Shown: positions 44,743 to 55,714 of the stretch, piece by piece
Layout of the letters: the number at the start of each line of letters is the position of its first letter
Numbering within the stretch: the first letter of the stretch is position 1
NCBI RefSeq assembly: GCF_026914185.1
Contig: NC_070560.1
Coordinates: forward strand, 7,865,501 to 7,929,500
Direction of reading: 5' to 3'
DNA from: Puccinia triticina
Lineage: Eukaryota; Basidiomycota; Pucciniomycetes; Pucciniales; Pucciniaceae
DNA length: 64,000 bases
Translations under genes and position numbers: made by a program
The notes under the pieces: generated by a model
The model's database searches: none
The model's input: only the letters and a program-made list of their open reading frames with translations
Told to the model about the DNA's origin: nothing

Positions 44743-46831
44743 ATGGATGAAGAGTTCGTGTCGATCAACTCCTGTAGCTTTCTGACCATCTCCACCATGC
44801 TGACATTACAGTGGTCGATGACTTTACTTTCCCCGTGCATGTAGGTACGACTACGTTGTCTTGGGCACTGGCTTGACGGAATGCATCTTATCCGGTTTGC
44901 TTTCGGTCGACGGAAAGAAAGTCTTGCACATGGACAGGTGAGCTGCCTACCGTCGGGTTTCGAGGGCTGTTATTTCGCACAGCGACTGTTAATTACTAAA
45001 GTGTGTGCTTGTCCCAACAACTAGAAATGACTATTATGGTGCAGAATCTGCCTCTCTGAATCTCACCCAGCTCTATCGAAAGTTCCGCCCCGGTCAAGAG
45101 CCTCCCGCTGCGCTAGGCCGAGACAGGGACTGGGCTATTGATTTGATCCCCAAGGTGAGCTTTCTTCTTCGTCGTTCATTTCATCAATTTTGTCCCACAA
45201 ACCTCCCTCTGATCGCTCTTGCTTTTTTTCAGTTCATGATGATCAACGGCGAACTCACCAATATCCTAGTGCACACTGACGTCACCCGTTACCTCGAATT
45301 TAAACAAGCAAGTTTATCCCCTCTTCTTCTTATTGATGTTTACCTTTGTCTTATTGATGCTGATCTTTGCTAACACATCCACTAACTATGGTTTGTGCAC
45401 GCTAAACATAGGTTGCTGGCTCGTATGTGCTTGCCGCTGGGAAAGTGGCCAAGGTACCTGCCAGTGAAGTGGAGGCAGTCACATCACCCCTCATGGGCAT
45501 CTTCGAAAAGAGAAGGGCCAAGAAGTTTATGGAATGGGTGGCCAACTACAATGTCAGCGATCCGTCTACCCATCAAGGTCAGTTGCACTCTGCGTTCGCG
45601 AATTAAGGGTAATTTTTGTTGACCAAATCGAAACACAGGTATCTCTCTCGAGACCACAACGATGCAAGATGTATACGCCAAGTTTTCTTTGGAGGCGGCA
45701 ACCCAAGATTTCATCGGACATGCATTAGCTCTTCATTCCGATGAATCATACAAGACCCGGCCCGCTAAGGAAACACATGAGCGCATCATGCTCTATACCA
45801 AGTCTCTAGCTCGGTACGGCAAGTCGCCATACATTTACCCTCTGTACGGCTTGGGTGAACTTCCTCAGGGCTTCGCCAGATTATCAGCCATCTATGGCGG
45901 AACCTATATGCTTGATAAGCCTATCGATGAGATCATTTACGACAGTGAAGGCAAGGTCTCGGGTGTGAGGAGCGGCACGGAGACCGTCAAGGCGAAAAAA
46001 GTCATAGGCGACCCGAGTTACTTCTCGAGCGGTAATGGGGAGAAGGTCGTCGAGCAGGGCAAAGTAGTCCGTTCAATTTGCTTGCTTAAGCACCCTGTGC
46101 CCAACACAGATGATAGCGATTCTTTTCAATTGGTTATCCCTCAAGCCCAAGTCGGTCGAAAACATGGTAAGTCATATCATTTCAAGTTATTGGAACCCGT
46201 GTGCGAAGTTGAATAGAATTTCCCAACCTTACACGTTTACTATTTTGATCAGATATCTACATCGCCGCTATTTCTTCAACTCACAATGTTTGTGCTAAAG
46301 ATTACTATGTGGCGATTGTTTCCACTATCGTTGAGACCTCGACCCCTGAGCTCGAGCTAGATGCTGCGTACAAGCTCATTGGTCCCATCCACGACAAGTC
46401 AGTACATAAGGATCTAGAGATGAAGAAAGTGTAGAGCTGACCCAAATATTTGAATATCCATATCATCAGATTTGTAACTGTGAGCCCAATCTACGCTCCA
46501 GCAGCTTCCGGCCAACAAGACAACGTCTTTATCACTCGGTCATACGATGCCACCAGTCATTTCGAGTTAGTTTTGTTTATTTTGTTTTAACATTGGAAGA
46601 AGTAATGGCATTGTGCTGAAACTTCTCTGAATCTTGTCTCAGAACTGTCACCGACGATGTTAAAGATGTATGGCGCCGAGCTGTTGGTGGCGAAATTGCC
46701 CTCAAGAAGCGCGAAGCAGGTGAGAAAAGATTCTTCGCCATCACCATTGCGGGAGTATCGTTTTGACTTTATTTATTTTTTCTGCTTGGTTTTCCTCTTC
46801 AGGCGATGGAGGTCTTGAAGCTCAAGCATAA
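44743..46831 (+). CDS. GDI1: Rab GDP-dissociation inhibitor (GDI)
   Basis: Extracts GDP-bound, prenylated Rab GTPases from membranes and keeps them soluble for recycling in vesicle traffic. Ten exons give 449 aa, the usual GDI length: 44743-44753, 44845-44937, 45025-45154, 45233-45307, 45412-45577, 45639-46166, 46253-46397, 46470-46565, 46643-46719 and 46803-46831. The N-terminal [21 protein letters not shown] is the FAD-fold-derived GDI/CHM signature. The Rab-binding block follows ([16 protein letters not shown], then KFRPGQEPP and the [14 protein letters not shown] platform). [20 protein letters not shown] and [10 protein letters not shown] are hallmark GDI motifs. Exon 1 is only 11 bases. 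Intron 4 begins GCAAGT, a GC-AG intron. Intron phases are mixed (0, 1 and 2). The frame is intact and this is an essential host gene. The gene symbol follows the yeast name. Confidence 0.96.
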
Positions 46832-47475
46832 TGAAAAATTACCGCAGTTCATCATTTGTGTTTTGTTATCTTCAAAAAAGATTTTTTCGCAGCATTTGTA
46901 TGTCAATAATATTCACATCTTGCAACTCGATTAGTAGCAGCAGTGCATTTGTACTGGCACAGAATGGAAGCCGGAAAAATGGCAAGAAGTGGTTTGTTGT
47001 TTAATAAAAGTTTGTTTTGCCTTTCTTTCTTTTTGCTTTCGTTTCCGCTTCTTATCATCCATCCATTTATTTTGCTCGATCATAGCCGCCGCACATATTT
47101 TTTCCTCTCCTTGTTGACCTTGATCATCTATCTTCACATGAATTAGTCAATCAACCTGCATAAACTTGCTCTGATTGCTTTTATAAGAGCATCTCCACTG
47201 CGGGCCCTATGTTGGGGGACCATACGAAATTTAGTCACCCGGGCCCAGTTTAGAGCATCCACCCTCGTTGCGGTAAATCTTTAGGTAGCCAGCGAGTCCC
47301 GCGAGGCTCGGTTGCTTAGCTAAAGAAAAAAAGCCTCCCTCGTCGCTAGGTATCGGCTCGGTAGGCAGCGCACGTTTAGATAAAGATACCATCACCACTT
47401 TCGTGTCCATCGGGGCCCGGGCTGCTCTGTAGTAAACATAAAACACAGCACTCTACTTCATGTATTGTATTTCCG
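46832..47475. other. Intergenic; MITE-like remnant
   Basis: T-rich GDI 3' region, then GAGCATCTCCACTGCGGGCCC near 47187. This resembles the terminal phrase of GAGCATC-type MITEs, but no second end is visible. No gene is supported. Confidence 0.4.
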
Positions 47476-48447
47476 GAAAGGGGGTTGAGAAATCAACTCC
47501 CATAGATTAAAAAATTGACTCCCAAATGGGGTTTACGTCGCGCGGACCGCTTCGCGACGTCTCCCGCGGGTCCTCATGACCGCATTTTGACCCGGGGGGG
47601 TTTTGGGAGTCGGAATTTTAATTCCGCGATCCCAAATGGGAGTTGGGATTTTAATTTTACAATAAATCCCAGAAAATAGGGAAATATTTATATCTCCTCA
47701 CTGGAGCACCCAAACACTCCCAAAATTTTACAGAAATCTAGATACACTGTCTAGAAAACATGTTTAGATTTACAGAAGTATAAAAAATCAGGAAGGCCTT
47801 GGGGAACAGGGGGGTTAATTTGGCGGATTTCCTACTATGGAAATCCCACGAAACCTTATCTACGGTGCTCCAAATGGCCCCAAATGTTTTCTGCCATAAG
47901 AATAAACTCTTCAAACTATATTTGAGCTTCACGAAATTAGCACACCTCAGGGAAACCTTGTGTAGCCAGGGGCTGATTTGGTGGATTTCCTACTAAGGAA
48001 ATCCCGCGAAACCTTATCTAAGGTGCTCCAAATGGCCCCAATTTTTTTCTGCCATATGAATAAACTCTCTAGAAAAAAATTTGATCCCCAAGGAGGTATT
48101 ACCCATCAGGAAAGCCTTCTATAAGCAGGGGGCTAATTTGATTTCCTACTAAGGAACTGCACCAAATCCTTATCCACAGGGCTTTATAGAAGGTGTTCCT
48201 GATGCTTAATACCTCCTTGGTTATAAAAATATTTTCTAGAGAGGGTATTTATATGGTAGAAAAAAGCTGGGGGTGTTTGGAGCACCTTAGATAAGGTTTT
48301 GCGGGATTTCCTTAGTAGGAAATCCGCCAAATCAGCCCCCGGCTACACAAGGTGTCCCTGAGGTGTGCTAATGCCGTGAAGCTGAACATATGGTTTGAAG
48401 AGTGTATTCTTATGGCAGAAAAAATTTGGGGCCATTTGGAGCACCGT

Positions 48448-49250
48448 TGAGGAACTCTGGCCGGTGCTAGGCCGGCAGCAGTTTGGGGAGGGGAAAAGAA
48501 AATATGAATCTGAGATGTGTATGCCCTCCGGTTACGATTGGCCGTAAAAGAGCGCGACGAGTCGTGTAGCGTTGGGGGGGGTTGATTTTTCTGACGGCTG
48601 GAGATGCGCGTCGGCGGTGTTTTGAGTTTGAGAGGGAGCCGGGGATACTGCCGGCGGGATGAGGGATGTGATCTAAACCGGTAAGGTGGAAGAGATCGGC
48701 GTTTTGCGGGGTAATGAACTTAGAAGACGTGTGAAAAACGTATGATACGGGCGGAAAGCGCCAAGACTTCTAACTTTTGAATTTCGATGGAGAACTGAAT
48801 TTTTCTTTTTGTTCAGAGTAGGTCCATGCCGCTCCAAAGCCGGAGTTCGAACTGAACTCAAACTTTGGAGCTTGTGACATCTAACAGACAGCTCATCACA
48901 ACCTAGCGCGCACACGCGCGCAACAACAACACAAGACACAAGACAGAAACAAAACCAAACAAACAGAAACAAAACAAACCAACCCTCCTCATACAAAACC
49001 TAACCAACGCGCGCCAAATGAAAAAAAGAAATTTAACAAAACATAATGAAAGGAAACTGACAGGAAAACAGAAGCGTGAAAAAGAAAATAAAAAAGAAGA
49101 CCTGAAACGCCTTGAGGAAGCGCGCCACGCCGCGCCATTGAACCTTGAGGAAGCCTTGAGGGCTTGCTGGCTTGAACCTTGATGTCCCTGGCGCGCGCCA
49201 TGCGCCGCGAAAAGCCTGATTCCCACGCGTGTACAGATCTGTCCACCACA
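48448..49250 (-). repeat. 3' LTR of the Ty3 element
   Basis: 803 bases; on the minus strand it starts TGTGGTGGACAGATCTG and ends GAGTTCCTCA. Nearly identical to 55947-56765; the right copy has an extra 15 bases in an A-rich stretch near 56590. Confidence 0.95.
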
Positions 49251-49359
49251 TCCACCCACGACTTGCAGTCTGTCCCTAGACTGCTCGTCCAATGCCCATG
49301 CCTAAAGAAAATCCAAGTCCTAGAGAAAGAAAGGAAAACAAACCGGGGGCCTCCGCGGG

Positions 49360-49447
49360 GCTCACGAGCGTGGCATAGAGTAGGGTTTTGACGATACGCG
49401 GTAGTAACTACCCGGGAGGTGCACACTTGGAGAGGAACTTACTTGTG
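49360..49447 (-). repeat. Copy 4 of an 85-bp internal repeat of the Ty3 element
   Basis: On the minus strand: AAGTAAGTTCC, TGTGCACCTCCCGGG, then CAAAACCCTAC and GCCACGCTCGTGAGCC. The integrase frame stops at the TAA within AAGTAAGT. Related copies are at 52620-52722, 53095-53195 and 55715-55805. Confidence 0.8.
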
Positions 49448-50911
49448 GTCAGCAATGTCCTCCCGGGAAAAGAACCTTTTCACTTGATCCGCGGCGAAGC
49501 GGCGCTTGAGCTCCGTGCCGTCCAGTTCCGCCAAGACATAAGAGCCCCCTTGTACCTGCTCCACGACGCGATACGGGCCGTTCCAACGATGCGCAAACAA
49601 CTGACCCCACTGCACTTCCAGTGACCGGTTGTACGCTAAAACCTGATCACCCGATTTGAGCGGCTCCCGGATCCGTGACGCGTTCTTCTCCTCCCAATAC
49701 CGTACCGATTCTCCCCTCGCGTCCATCATCTTCTTGTACGCGAGTTCGCGCGTCTCCTCACTGCGCTCTAATTGCCGAGAGCGCGCAACTAACAGGTCGG
49801 CAGTGTCTCGTACGGAATCCCAGTCGACCCCGAGGTAGGATTCAATCTCCAGATCCAAAGGAAGAACGGCCCGCTGGCCGAAGACAAGCTCGAAAGGGGA
49901 ATAGCCCGTGGTCCGTTTTGTTGAAATGCGGTCGGCAAACAAAACCAACGGCAGGAATTTGCGACAATTCTTGCCGCTTTCGCCCGCCAGCTTCACTAGG
50001 GCCGCCTTGAGAGGACCATGGCCTCGCTCCACCATGCCCTGACCTTCAGGGTAGTAAGGCGTAGACACGCGATGTTGACCGGGTAGAGCTCGGAGCATGG
50101 CCGCCAACGCGCCACCAAATTCAGAGCCGCCGTCGGTGGAATAAGCTTGCGCGAGGCCATAGCGCATGGTCCAATGTTCCTGCAAAAAGGCTGCCACGGC
50201 CTCCGACGTCAAATTATTGAGAATCTTGGCTTCGACCCAACCGGAGAAATCGTCGCGCGCAACAATCAAGTACTTAGCGCCGCCAGCTTTTAGGTGAACG
50301 GCGTCCATGGATACTCGCCCGAAAACTGTCGTCTCCCCCGTAGGATAGCGCAGCTCCTGCGGGCGCCTGAGGTCCTTTTTCTGACACGCCTCACAGCTGC
50401 GACACCACCTGACAACCGCCTCCTTCAACGACGGCCACCAAAAGCGCTCTGCGACCCGTCGGTACGTCTCCGTGGAGCCCCTATGGCCCAGATCCTCATG
50501 AAGCTTAGTCAGTATCTCCTGCTGCTTCGCCGGGATGGTCACTACAATGCGAGGTAGAGGACTTCCCCTCTTCATCAGTCTTCCGGCTTGCAAGAAAAAA
50601 TCCGCCGACCGGCGCTTCAACGCTCGAAAATCCTTCGCGTCCATCCCGTCCGGCTTGAGCAGCGTAGCTAGAAACAGCTCCATGCAGCGCCAATAGCCTT
50701 CCTGATAGCCTGTATAAGCTTCCTCAGCGGCCACCGCGTAGGAGTGTCGTGCTATGATGTGAGGTGCCTCTTCGTCGAAATCTGAAGGGGGGTCCGACTC
50801 GTCGTCACCTCGAGGTCGTCTTGAGAGGCCGTCGGGCATGGTAAAAGACTTTCCCGGCCGGTGTACGATTTCGAAGGAAAACAACTGAATAAAAGCAACC
50901 CAACGCGTCAT
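49439..50911 (-). CDS. Ty3 integrase region (separate frame)
   Basis: Inserts retrotransposon cDNA into the genome. The 490-aa frame starts with the end of the RNase H connection (MTRWVAFIQLFSFEIVHRPGK). A HHCC zinc-binding domain follows (HRGSTETYRRVAERFWWPSL then CRSCEACQKK). The catalytic core has DDE-type acidic residues: the first in VSMDAVHL, the second in YSTDGGSEFGG and the Glu in GQGMVERGHG. The C-terminus has a barrel-like segment (GDQVLAYNR...WNGPYRVVEQVQGGSYVLAEL), not a chromodomain. The preceding RT frame ends a few bases inside this one, so a single-base shift separates them. Whether it is a mutation or programmed frameshifting cannot be told from one copy. Confidence 0.9.
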   Translation of the reverse strand: MTRWVAFIQLFSFEIVHRPGKSFTMPDGLSRRPRGDDESDPPSDFDEEAPHIIARHSYAVAAEEAYTGYQEGYWRCMELFLATLLKPDGMDAKDFRALKRRSADFFLQAGRLMKRGSPLPRIVVTIPAKQQEILTKLHEDLGHRGSTETYRRVAERFWWPSLKEAVVRWCRSCEACQKKDLRRPQELRYPTGETTVFGRVSMDAVHLKAGGAKYLIVARDDFSGWVEAKILNNLTSEAVAAFLQEHWTMRYGLAQAYSTDGGSEFGGALAAMLRALPGQHRVSTPYYPEGQGMVERGHGPLKAALVKLAGESGKNCRKFLPLVLFADRISTKRTTGYSPFELVFGQRAVLPLDLEIESYLGVDWDSVRDTADLLVARSRQLERSEETRELAYKKMMDARGESVRYWEEKNASRIREPLKSGDQVLAYNRSLEVQWGQLFAHRWNGPYRVVEQVQGGSYVLAELDGTELKRRFAADQVKRFFSREDIADHK

Positions 50912-53307
50912 AGGCGCATTGGGAAGCTGGGTGCGTTGATCATCTCAATCAGAGAATGTGCGTCGACCTGAAGCTCGAAGTGCTGGCCCCAGAGTACAGT
51001 CTGCATCTTCTTGAGAATCCGCGCTACGCCGCACAGCTCGAGTTTGGGCTGAGAATAACGAGATTCCACGTCTGAGAACAGAAGAGACTCGTAAAGAGCA
51101 GGCCGATCAAGCCCGTTTGCGTCTTGTTGCGTAAGAACCGCACCGGCCGCGTGGAAACTAGAATCCACCGCTAACTTCAGCTGACCCGCTCCGGAGCCGT
51201 ACATAATCTTCACCAAAACTATGTCCTTGCCGACGATAACTTTCAACTTCTCGAAGGCTTCCTCGCATTCTTTCGTCCAGTCCCAAACCGCGTCCTTACG
51301 CGTCAAACGCCGCAAAGGGAGGCAAACCTCGGACAACTTAGGTATAAAGATCCTCACATAAACCACGACTCCCAAAAACCCGCGCACCTCCGTAGGGTTC
51401 ACCGGCGTTGGCCACGAGACGATCTTATTCACCTTGCTCGCCGATATCTTGCGACCCTCCTTGCATACCGCGTGTCCGACTATCTCTAGTGCCGGAACAC
51501 ACGCGGCCAACTTCGAAGCTGACACCGTTAACCCGGATTCTTCGATGCGGAAGAGAACCCGCTCGAGTATTGTAGCGTACTCCCAAATAAACCGGCGGAT
51601 TCCTGTGTGCCAAGGGAGGAGTTCGTTGTCGTAATCAGAGACGGGCCCTTTGATGCCGCCGTCGTCGATGAAAATCCCCGCGTGATCCGGGATTTCGTCC
51701 TGCAGTATCCATACCATTTGGGCCTGGTACACGGCGACGGAGTTAGTCGCTCCTTGAGGTAGCCGTGTGAGTTGAAAACGCCCGAGAGGAGTGTCGAAAG
51801 TCGTAAGTGGGCGAGAGATGGGGTCTAGAGCGCGCTCGTCGTAGCCGCCCATAATATCGCCCAAGCCGTAGCATGCGCGGCCAGCGAAGGACTCAACAAA
51901 TTCCTCCGTAGCGGGCGGAACACCCGCGTCCTTAATCGTAACCTTATTCAAAGGCTGCAGATCGTGGACGACCCGAATTTTGCCGTTGCTCTTGAGAACA
52001 CAGAAGACCGGAGAAGTGTAACTCGACGTTGACTGTTCGTAGAGTCCCGTGGCGACACGCTCGCGAACCACTCGGATGAACTCCTCTAGCTTAGCCGAGG
52101 GAATAGGAATCTTCTTTTTTTGCCACGGCTCGTGTTCCACGACCGGTATGATATAAGGCATCCCATACGACTCCTTCAACAATCCGCGCTCGCTCTCCGT
52201 AAATGCTATAGACAGGTTGCGTTCAGCCAACACGTTTTTGATGAGATTCAACTCGTCTGGCCACAGCCACCCCTCAGGACCGAAGTTTACCACGGAAAGC
52301 CGGTCTTCAGTCACCCGTCCTTGTGGCGCGAAGGGCCCCGCTAATGATCTGGAGAGGCCGCAGTACGGGTCACAAGAGAGAGACGGACGACGAAGAGGGG
52401 GGTTGAGATTCTGAGGCATGGGCTGGTTCACCGGCTTGATCTTCCTTGCGACCGGCTTGTATTTTGCCGCGAAGGACAGAAGAGCTCCACCGCGCCATGA
52501 TTCCGCGAACGCTGTTTGAGCACGCAAACCAAGTCCACATTCCAGCAGTCGCCACGTCCGGTGCTCCACGGGATCTTCAAAAGCTGCCTTCTCTGCAAGA
52601 GTAGAAAGAAACGCCGGCGCTTTGCTCACGAGTGTGGCCCGAGGTAGGGTTTTCGACAATGATGCGGCATCTTGCCCGGAGGTGCACAATTGGGAGGAAC
52701 TTACTTTTGGTTCTCCCAATCCCTCCGTCGTCCCAAAATACACATACCCTCCTTCTGCCGCCATCCGATATACCGCTAGTTTCACCTCATCGCGGAGCTG
52801 AATTAGTTTTACCTCGTCGCGGAGGCTCGGGAGTTTAGGCTCATCGCGGAGCTGAACTAGTTTTATCTCGTTGCGGAGGACGTCAGAAGACGTATCTAGT
52901 TTATTCTCATCACGGAGCCGTGAAAGAACTGAATCCGGTGATAGTTTTCCCTCATTCCGGAGGCATGAAATAGCGGCTAGTTTATTCTCGTCGCGGAGAC
53001 GAGTATGAATTGAGTCCGGCGCTAGTTTCTCCTCATTGCGGAGGCTCGACTGGCAGGCTGAACGATCCGCTGAGAAGAAAAGGCGAGAAAATTCGACGGT
53101 GGGGCTCACATATGTGGCATGTAATGTTTTTGACGGTGCGGTAGAGCCCTTGGAGGTGCATAACTGGGAGGAACTTACTTCTAGTTCTCCCAATCCTCGC
53201 GCCAAACCTTTTTCCTCCTTTCCGGCCACTATTTCCGAATCATCCATCGCAAAGGAGGCCTCTGGGCCCTGAACCGCATCCGAATCTTGAGATAACTTGA
53301 AAGACAA
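50908..53307 (-). CDS. Ty3 reverse transcriptase-RNase H with Leu-Arg-Asp-Glu repeats
   Basis: Copies the element RNA into DNA. The 799-aa frame begins with about 200 residues of unusual N-terminal sequence. It contains eight heptads of the form LR(D/N)ExKL (residues 89-177) between two copies of VSSSQLCTS (about 44-52 and 202-210). The RT domain follows, with VVHDLQPLNKVTI, LTRLPQGATNS and the catalytic IFIDDGG in place of the common YVDD. RNase H starts at LKLAVDSSFHAAGAVL and includes LELCGVARIL. It stops where integrase begins in another frame. Its start is 230 bases downstream of the gag-protease stop, so expression must use a separate initiation or an unmodelled splice. Confidence 0.88.
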   Translation of the reverse strand: MSFKLSQDSDAVQGPEASFAMDDSEIVAGKEEKGLARGLGELEVSSSQLCTSKGSTAPSKTLHATYVSPTVEFSRLFFSADRSACQSSLRNEEKLAPDSIHTRLRDENKLAAISCLRNEGKLSPDSVLSRLRDENKLDTSSDVLRNEIKLVQLRDEPKLPSLRDEVKLIQLRDEVKLAVYRMAAEGGYVYFGTTEGLGEPKVSSSQLCTSGQDAASLSKTLPRATLVSKAPAFLSTLAEKAAFEDPVEHRTWRLLECGLGLRAQTAFAESWRGGALLSFAAKYKPVARKIKPVNQPMPQNLNPPLRRPSLSCDPYCGLSRSLAGPFAPQGRVTEDRLSVVNFGPEGWLWPDELNLIKNVLAERNLSIAFTESERGLLKESYGMPYIIPVVEHEPWQKKKIPIPSAKLEEFIRVVRERVATGLYEQSTSSYTSPVFCVLKSNGKIRVVHDLQPLNKVTIKDAGVPPATEEFVESFAGRACYGLGDIMGGYDERALDPISRPLTTFDTPLGRFQLTRLPQGATNSVAVYQAQMVWILQDEIPDHAGIFIDDGGIKGPVSDYDNELLPWHTGIRRFIWEYATILERVLFRIEESGLTVSASKLAACVPALEIVGHAVCKEGRKISASKVNKIVSWPTPVNPTEVRGFLGVVVYVRIFIPKLSEVCLPLRRLTRKDAVWDWTKECEEAFEKLKVIVGKDIVLVKIMYGSGAGQLKLAVDSSFHAAGAVLTQQDANGLDRPALYESLLFSDVESRYSQPKLELCGVARILKKMQTVLWGQHFELQVDAHSLIEMINAPSFPMRL
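52777..53043 (-). repeat. Eight LR(D/N)ExKL heptad repeats in the RT frame
   Basis: Encoded heptads start at residues 89, 104, 116, 131, 144, 153, 162 and 171; the last four are spaced nine residues apart. The DNA unit contains CTCCGNGATGAGNNNAAACTA. Charged heptads ending in Leu could form helical contacts. No similar feature is usual in Ty3 polyproteins. Confidence 0.88.
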
Positions 53308-53537
53308 AGGAGAAAACTGAGAGGAAACCGTCGAAGGAACTGAGGAGCCGGAAGAAATGATTTTTTTTATGCTTTGAGGGTTTTCTGACTGTTTTTTGAT
53401 GTTTTCTGACTGTTTTTTCTGGTGAGAATGAGAAGATAAAGAAAAATAGCGGCCTTGAGTTCCTGAATGTGCAGTTGATCCAGCGGCGAGATTTCGGAAC
53501 CCTAAATTAGATCTGCCGCCTCCCGGATCAACCGTGT

Positions 53538-55667
53538 CTACAAAAAATGACGGCCCTCCAGCGGGTCTTCACAAGCCTTTCCTTTATGGGAAAGGACCGC
53601 TTTACGTCCGTGGCCGGGAAAGTCTCGCTCCCAACGCCCGGAATCAACTGAACATAAAGAGACCTCAATCTTGCGGCCAGTCGAATCTGGTAGAAGAATC
53701 CTCTCGCCGACTTGATTGTCGAAATTGAGAGAAGCATTGAAGTCCATGAGAAAAGGCCGACCGAAGATGAGCGGCCCGTCCATGCGCGTGATCCAGAAGT
53801 GACACGAGCCAACAATGGTCTTCCCAACTCGAATTGGAACATCCTCCGCAACTCCTACAAGTTCACACGCCTGGTTTCCAATCCCATACACCGCGGAGCT
53901 AAAATTCACGCGCGGACTGATATTAAACTTATTAGCCATGGAATCAGAGATTAGGTTCAACTGGGAACCAGAGTCGACTAGCGGAAGGGCGTTACTCTCC
54001 TCATCGCCGACCAAGCACGGCATGTAACCCAATGGGCAAGAGTAAAGCCTCATCCCATCAATCCGCCCTTCTCCTTCTGAATCCTCCGCCAAGGTCCCGG
54101 ACGCCACCTTCATCTCCTCGGCACCGACTTCGACGCGCCGCCGAGAGACCCACTTCTTCATTCCTTCCGCAACCGAAGGAGCCACCGCCAAGAGCTCCGA
54201 AACCGTGACGTTCGGCACCGAGACGTCGAACATTTTCTTAAGTATCACGTCCGCCGCATTGGGGTGGTCCTTGGAGATGCCACGCTCAAAGCGCACCTTG
54301 GGAGTCGGCGGGATTGTCTTGGACGTCGCAGGAGCGGCTGGGCTGTCCTTCGGCGTATCTTCAGGAGAGGGAGCCGCAGGCACCCGCTCAAACAGCTCAG
54401 ATTCCGCATCCATTCCATCCGTATCCGATCCGGATTTCGGTGTTGAGGCCTTGCGCATAGGTCGCCGCGCCGCCGCAGGGGGAACCATAGGAGCCTTAAA
54501 AGGCTTAGGGGGCTCGTGCTTCTTCTTCGCGGGGTCCGCCTGATATGTCCCAGAAAACGACTGCGAGGAAATTGAGGGTGGTTGCCAAGGGTCCAGAGAA
54601 CCGCACGCCGCCCGAAACTCCTGGTCTGGAACGCTAGCCGTCGCTGCCTTTGGGTTGTACGAGGCTACCACATGCCGGATCGGTCGCGAGGAATCGACAG
54701 GAATAAGTGCACCATTGGGGAGAAAGAAACTGCCCCCCCTTTGCTCCACCAATTTTTCTTCCTTGTCCTTCTGCAGTTCAGCGCAACGACCAAGACCGTG
54801 GCCCTCTCGATGACAATAATAACAAACCATCGGCCCTCGCGGCGTTGACGGCCTCGCCTGCGTCGTAAACTTCTGCTCCATCCGCTGTTCAAACGACTGC
54901 AGCATACGCTCGATCTCGTCCACCGTAGCCGGAGCCCTAGCTTGACTGGGCGCTTCTCTTGGGCGACGATCGAGCTCGATCTTCTGCATGACTTCATTTG
55001 CTTCCTTAAACGAGCCAGAAGTGACTGGAACCGACGCGCGAGACCCTTCGAACGTAAGCGCAGTCTGAGTCTTCATTACTTCCTCAACTGCCGTCTTCAA
55101 GATCTCGAACGATGGAAGCTTAAAACGATTATCCAAGGTCGTAATCATCGTTTTATCCTTGATTAATTGATCGCGGATTCGTTCCTGAAGTCCAGCTGAG
55201 AAGGACTGATAATAAAGGCGTTTGATCTCCTCGACTGAGTCAATATGGTCCTTCCTCAGCAGATAAGACTGAATAGGCTGCCAGGTCTTCCGAAATTCTT
55301 GAAAATCGACAACAGAAGCCACACCACCTTTCTCCTTCCACCCCTGAACTAGGTTCTCGAGATCTTGCGTTGTAAACCGGGCGATATCAATCTTGCCCCA
55401 ATGAGCCAACATCGCCGCTTTCAACACCGCCCAGTTAGGCGGATCAAACCCGTCTAACGTCTCCACAACGTCCTTCACCTCAGCGCTCCGAATGAAAAAC
55501 CGTAATTGCTGCGCCATGTCGGCCTCTGACGCACCGTCCAGCTTCGCCGCGAATTGAAACTCGGAAAGAAATCGCTCCACATTAGAGCCGTCAAAGCCCA
55601 AGGTCTTGTCTTGAGGCTTAATCTTAACCATCCTTGAGACCGACGATCCCGCAGTTGCATCGGCCAT
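53538..55667 (-). CDS. Ty3 Gag-protease
   Basis: Makes the particle shell and processes the polyprotein. The 709-aa frame has a capsid-type region (residues about 25-170, with FLSEFQFAAKLDG and WAVLKAAMLAHWG), then a CX2CX4HX4C zinc knuckle (CYYCHREGHGLGRC, residues 282-295) that binds RNA. A Pro/Ser-rich linker follows. The aspartic protease starts with LPLVDSGSQLNLIS near residue 575, with DSG in place of the more usual DTG. A later FGRPFLMDFNASLNF strand completes it. The frame is intact. The start Met at 55667 is 280 bases inside the LTR. Confidence 0.92.
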   Translation of the reverse strand: MADATAGSSVSRMVKIKPQDKTLGFDGSNVERFLSEFQFAAKLDGASEADMAQQLRFFIRSAEVKDVVETLDGFDPPNWAVLKAAMLAHWGKIDIARFTTQDLENLVQGWKEKGGVASVVDFQEFRKTWQPIQSYLLRKDHIDSVEEIKRLYYQSFSAGLQERIRDQLIKDKTMITTLDNRFKLPSFEILKTAVEEVMKTQTALTFEGSRASVPVTSGSFKEANEVMQKIELDRRPREAPSQARAPATVDEIERMLQSFEQRMEQKFTTQARPSTPRGPMVCYYCHREGHGLGRCAELQKDKEEKLVEQRGGSFFLPNGALIPVDSSRPIRHVVASYNPKAATASVPDQEFRAACGSLDPWQPPSISSQSFSGTYQADPAKKKHEPPKPFKAPMVPPAAARRPMRKASTPKSGSDTDGMDAESELFERVPAAPSPEDTPKDSPAAPATSKTIPPTPKVRFERGISKDHPNAADVILKKMFDVSVPNVTVSELLAVAPSVAEGMKKWVSRRRVEVGAEEMKVASGTLAEDSEGEGRIDGMRLYSCPLGYMPCLVGDEESNALPLVDSGSQLNLISDSMANKFNISPRVNFSSAVYGIGNQACELVGVAEDVPIRVGKTIVGSCHFWITRMDGPLIFGRPFLMDFNASLNFDNQVGERILLPDSTGRKIEVSLCSVDSGRWERDFPGHGRKAVLSHKGKACEDPLEGRHFL

Positions 55668-55714
55668 CGCTAGCGCCTCTAAAACGATGTCCTGACGAAA
55701 CGAAACGAACTAGA

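Noticed and set aside
49179..55166. Plus-strand open frames across the Ty3 element
   Set aside because: Antisense shadows of gag and pol.
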